Positions 62,474 through 62,752 of a DNA stretch of 62,752 nt are shown piece by piece. The DNA comes from Comamonadaceae bacterium. Lineage in GTDB: Bacteria; Pseudomonadota; Gammaproteobacteria; Burkholderiales; Burkholderiaceae_C. How positions within the stretch are numbered: the first letter of the stretch is position 1; the number at the start of each line of letters is the position of its first letter. Made by a program: the position numbers and the translations under genes. The DNA lies in the NCBI GenBank assembly GCA_947447985.1, contig CANFLX010000014.1, positions 1 to 62,752 of the forward strand, given 5' to 3'. The notes under the pieces were generated by a model. The model was not told where the DNA came from. It made no database searches and saw only the letters and a program-made list of their open reading frames with translations.

Positions 62474-62752
62474 TTAAGCAGCAGTCTCTTGCACAGGTTT
62501 TGGCGCTCCACCCGGCTTTTTCTTGCCCGGTGCAATCATCATGACCATTTGGCGGCCTTCCAACTTGGGAAACTGCTCCACCACGATCAAATCCGCCAAC
62601 TCTTCTCGCATACGCTGCAACAAGGCCAAACCAATTTCTTGGTGGGTGATTTCACGTCCGCGAAACCGCAGCGTGATCTTGCACTTGTCGCCATCTTCCA
62701 AAAAGCGCTTGATATTGCGCACTTTGATGTTGTAGTCCCCATCGTCGGTGCC
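62474..62752 (-). CDS. infC: Translation initiation factor IF-3 (5' end missing)
   Basis: The C-terminal 92 residues of IF-3, running off the window end; the N-terminal domain and the (often AUU) start codon are outside. Seen are the C-domain helix and strand motifs [22 protein letters not shown] and [20 protein letters not shown], with a short tail ([13 protein letters not shown]). IF-3 binds the 30S subunit and checks the initiator tRNA. It heads the infC-rpmI-rplT-pheST-ihfA cluster. Confidence 0.96.
   Translation of the reverse strand, partial: GTDDGDYNIKVRNIKRFLEDGDKCKITLRFRGREITHQEIGLALLQRMREELADLIVVEQFPKLEGRQMVMMIAPGKKKPGGAPKPVQETAA

Noticed and set aside
1-62752. Prophage, insertion sequence or integron
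   Set aside because: No transposase, integrase, phage structural gene or attachment-site duplication could be recognised on either strand.

Overview
The window is a chromosomal segment of a Gram-negative betaproteobacterium, most likely Burkholderiales and probably Comamonadaceae (Rhodoferax/Polaromonas-like). The grounds are high GC with GC-rich third codon positions, the gene order ihfB-lapA-lapB-rfaE1-rfaD, the order infC-rpmI-rplT-pheS-pheT-ihfA-merR-tRNA-Pro, a lipoyl-fused lpdA in an aceE-aceF-lpdA cluster, a Bug-type solute receptor, and a GC-rich palindromic element of a type I recall from Comamonadaceae genomes. The taxonomic call is recall and inference, not a database match. No transposase, integrase, phage gene or CRISPR array is visible.

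Layout. 1-4424 (+): IHF-beta (partial), LapA/LapB control of LPS synthesis, two ADP-heptose genes, a ComEA-like helix-hairpin-helix protein and the fluoride channel CrcB. 4421-7932 (-): patatin-like lipase and Tex. 8114-12489 (+): small His/Gln-rich protein, tRNA-Leu(CAA), hemerythrin, L-lactate dehydrogenase, DNA polymerase IV and a dienoyl-CoA isomerase-like crotonase. 12486-15136 (-): 2OG-Fe(II) oxygenase, QueF and YaaA. 15335-19417 (+): a more AT-rich unit with an OmpR-type regulator, a histidine kinase with a cysteine-bearing periplasmic loop, a gap carrying TTACA/TGTAA palindromes, and a 611-residue protein with two TerB-like domains and a C-terminal membrane segment. 19451-25085: DUF2798 protein, ValS (with an in-frame palindromic insertion), a solitary TumA-like antitoxin, TusA-like protein, Nudix hydrolase and CysM.

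25162-31528 (mostly -) is an accessory stress/envelope stretch: cupredoxin, short ferritin-like protein, tiny membrane protein, MAPEG protein, a truncated Crp/Fnr regulator fused head-to-head to a truncated metal P-type ATPase, a coiled-coil stress protein, two related DUF4398 lipoproteins (one with an OmpA domain), a DUF1569 protein and an SMP-30-like beta-propeller. 31631-37691 (-) is the pyruvate dehydrogenase cluster aceE-aceF-lpdA, with a tandem hairpin repeat between lpdA and aceF that supplies the aceF stop codon. Divergent from aceE, across a long palindrome, is a PAS histidine kinase/FixJ-type regulator pair (37850-41024), a candidate controller of the pdh genes. Then come folD-prlC, HNH nuclease, ribF-ileS-lspA, a minus-strand block (Bug receptor, BKACE enzyme, GT39 glycosyltransferase, quinone oxidoreductase, SDR, EamA transporter), two small secreted proteins, and finally the minus-strand translation operon infC-rpmI-rplT-pheS-pheT-ihfA-merR followed by tRNA-Pro(GGG).

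The strongest candidates for something undescribed are the two-component/TerB-like unit with its repeated operator-like palindromes, and the palindrome plus kinase/regulator pair facing the pyruvate dehydrogenase genes. Other notable signals are the palindromic insertion inside valS, the repeat ending aceF, the double-truncation junction near 27440, and structured leaders upstream of rpmI and pheS. All other gaps over 100 bases (7933-8113, 9159-9260, 15137-15334, 19730-19849, 25627-25731, 26207-26364, 45715-45826, 56506-56687) show no supported gene; no unexplained gap exceeds 300 bases.
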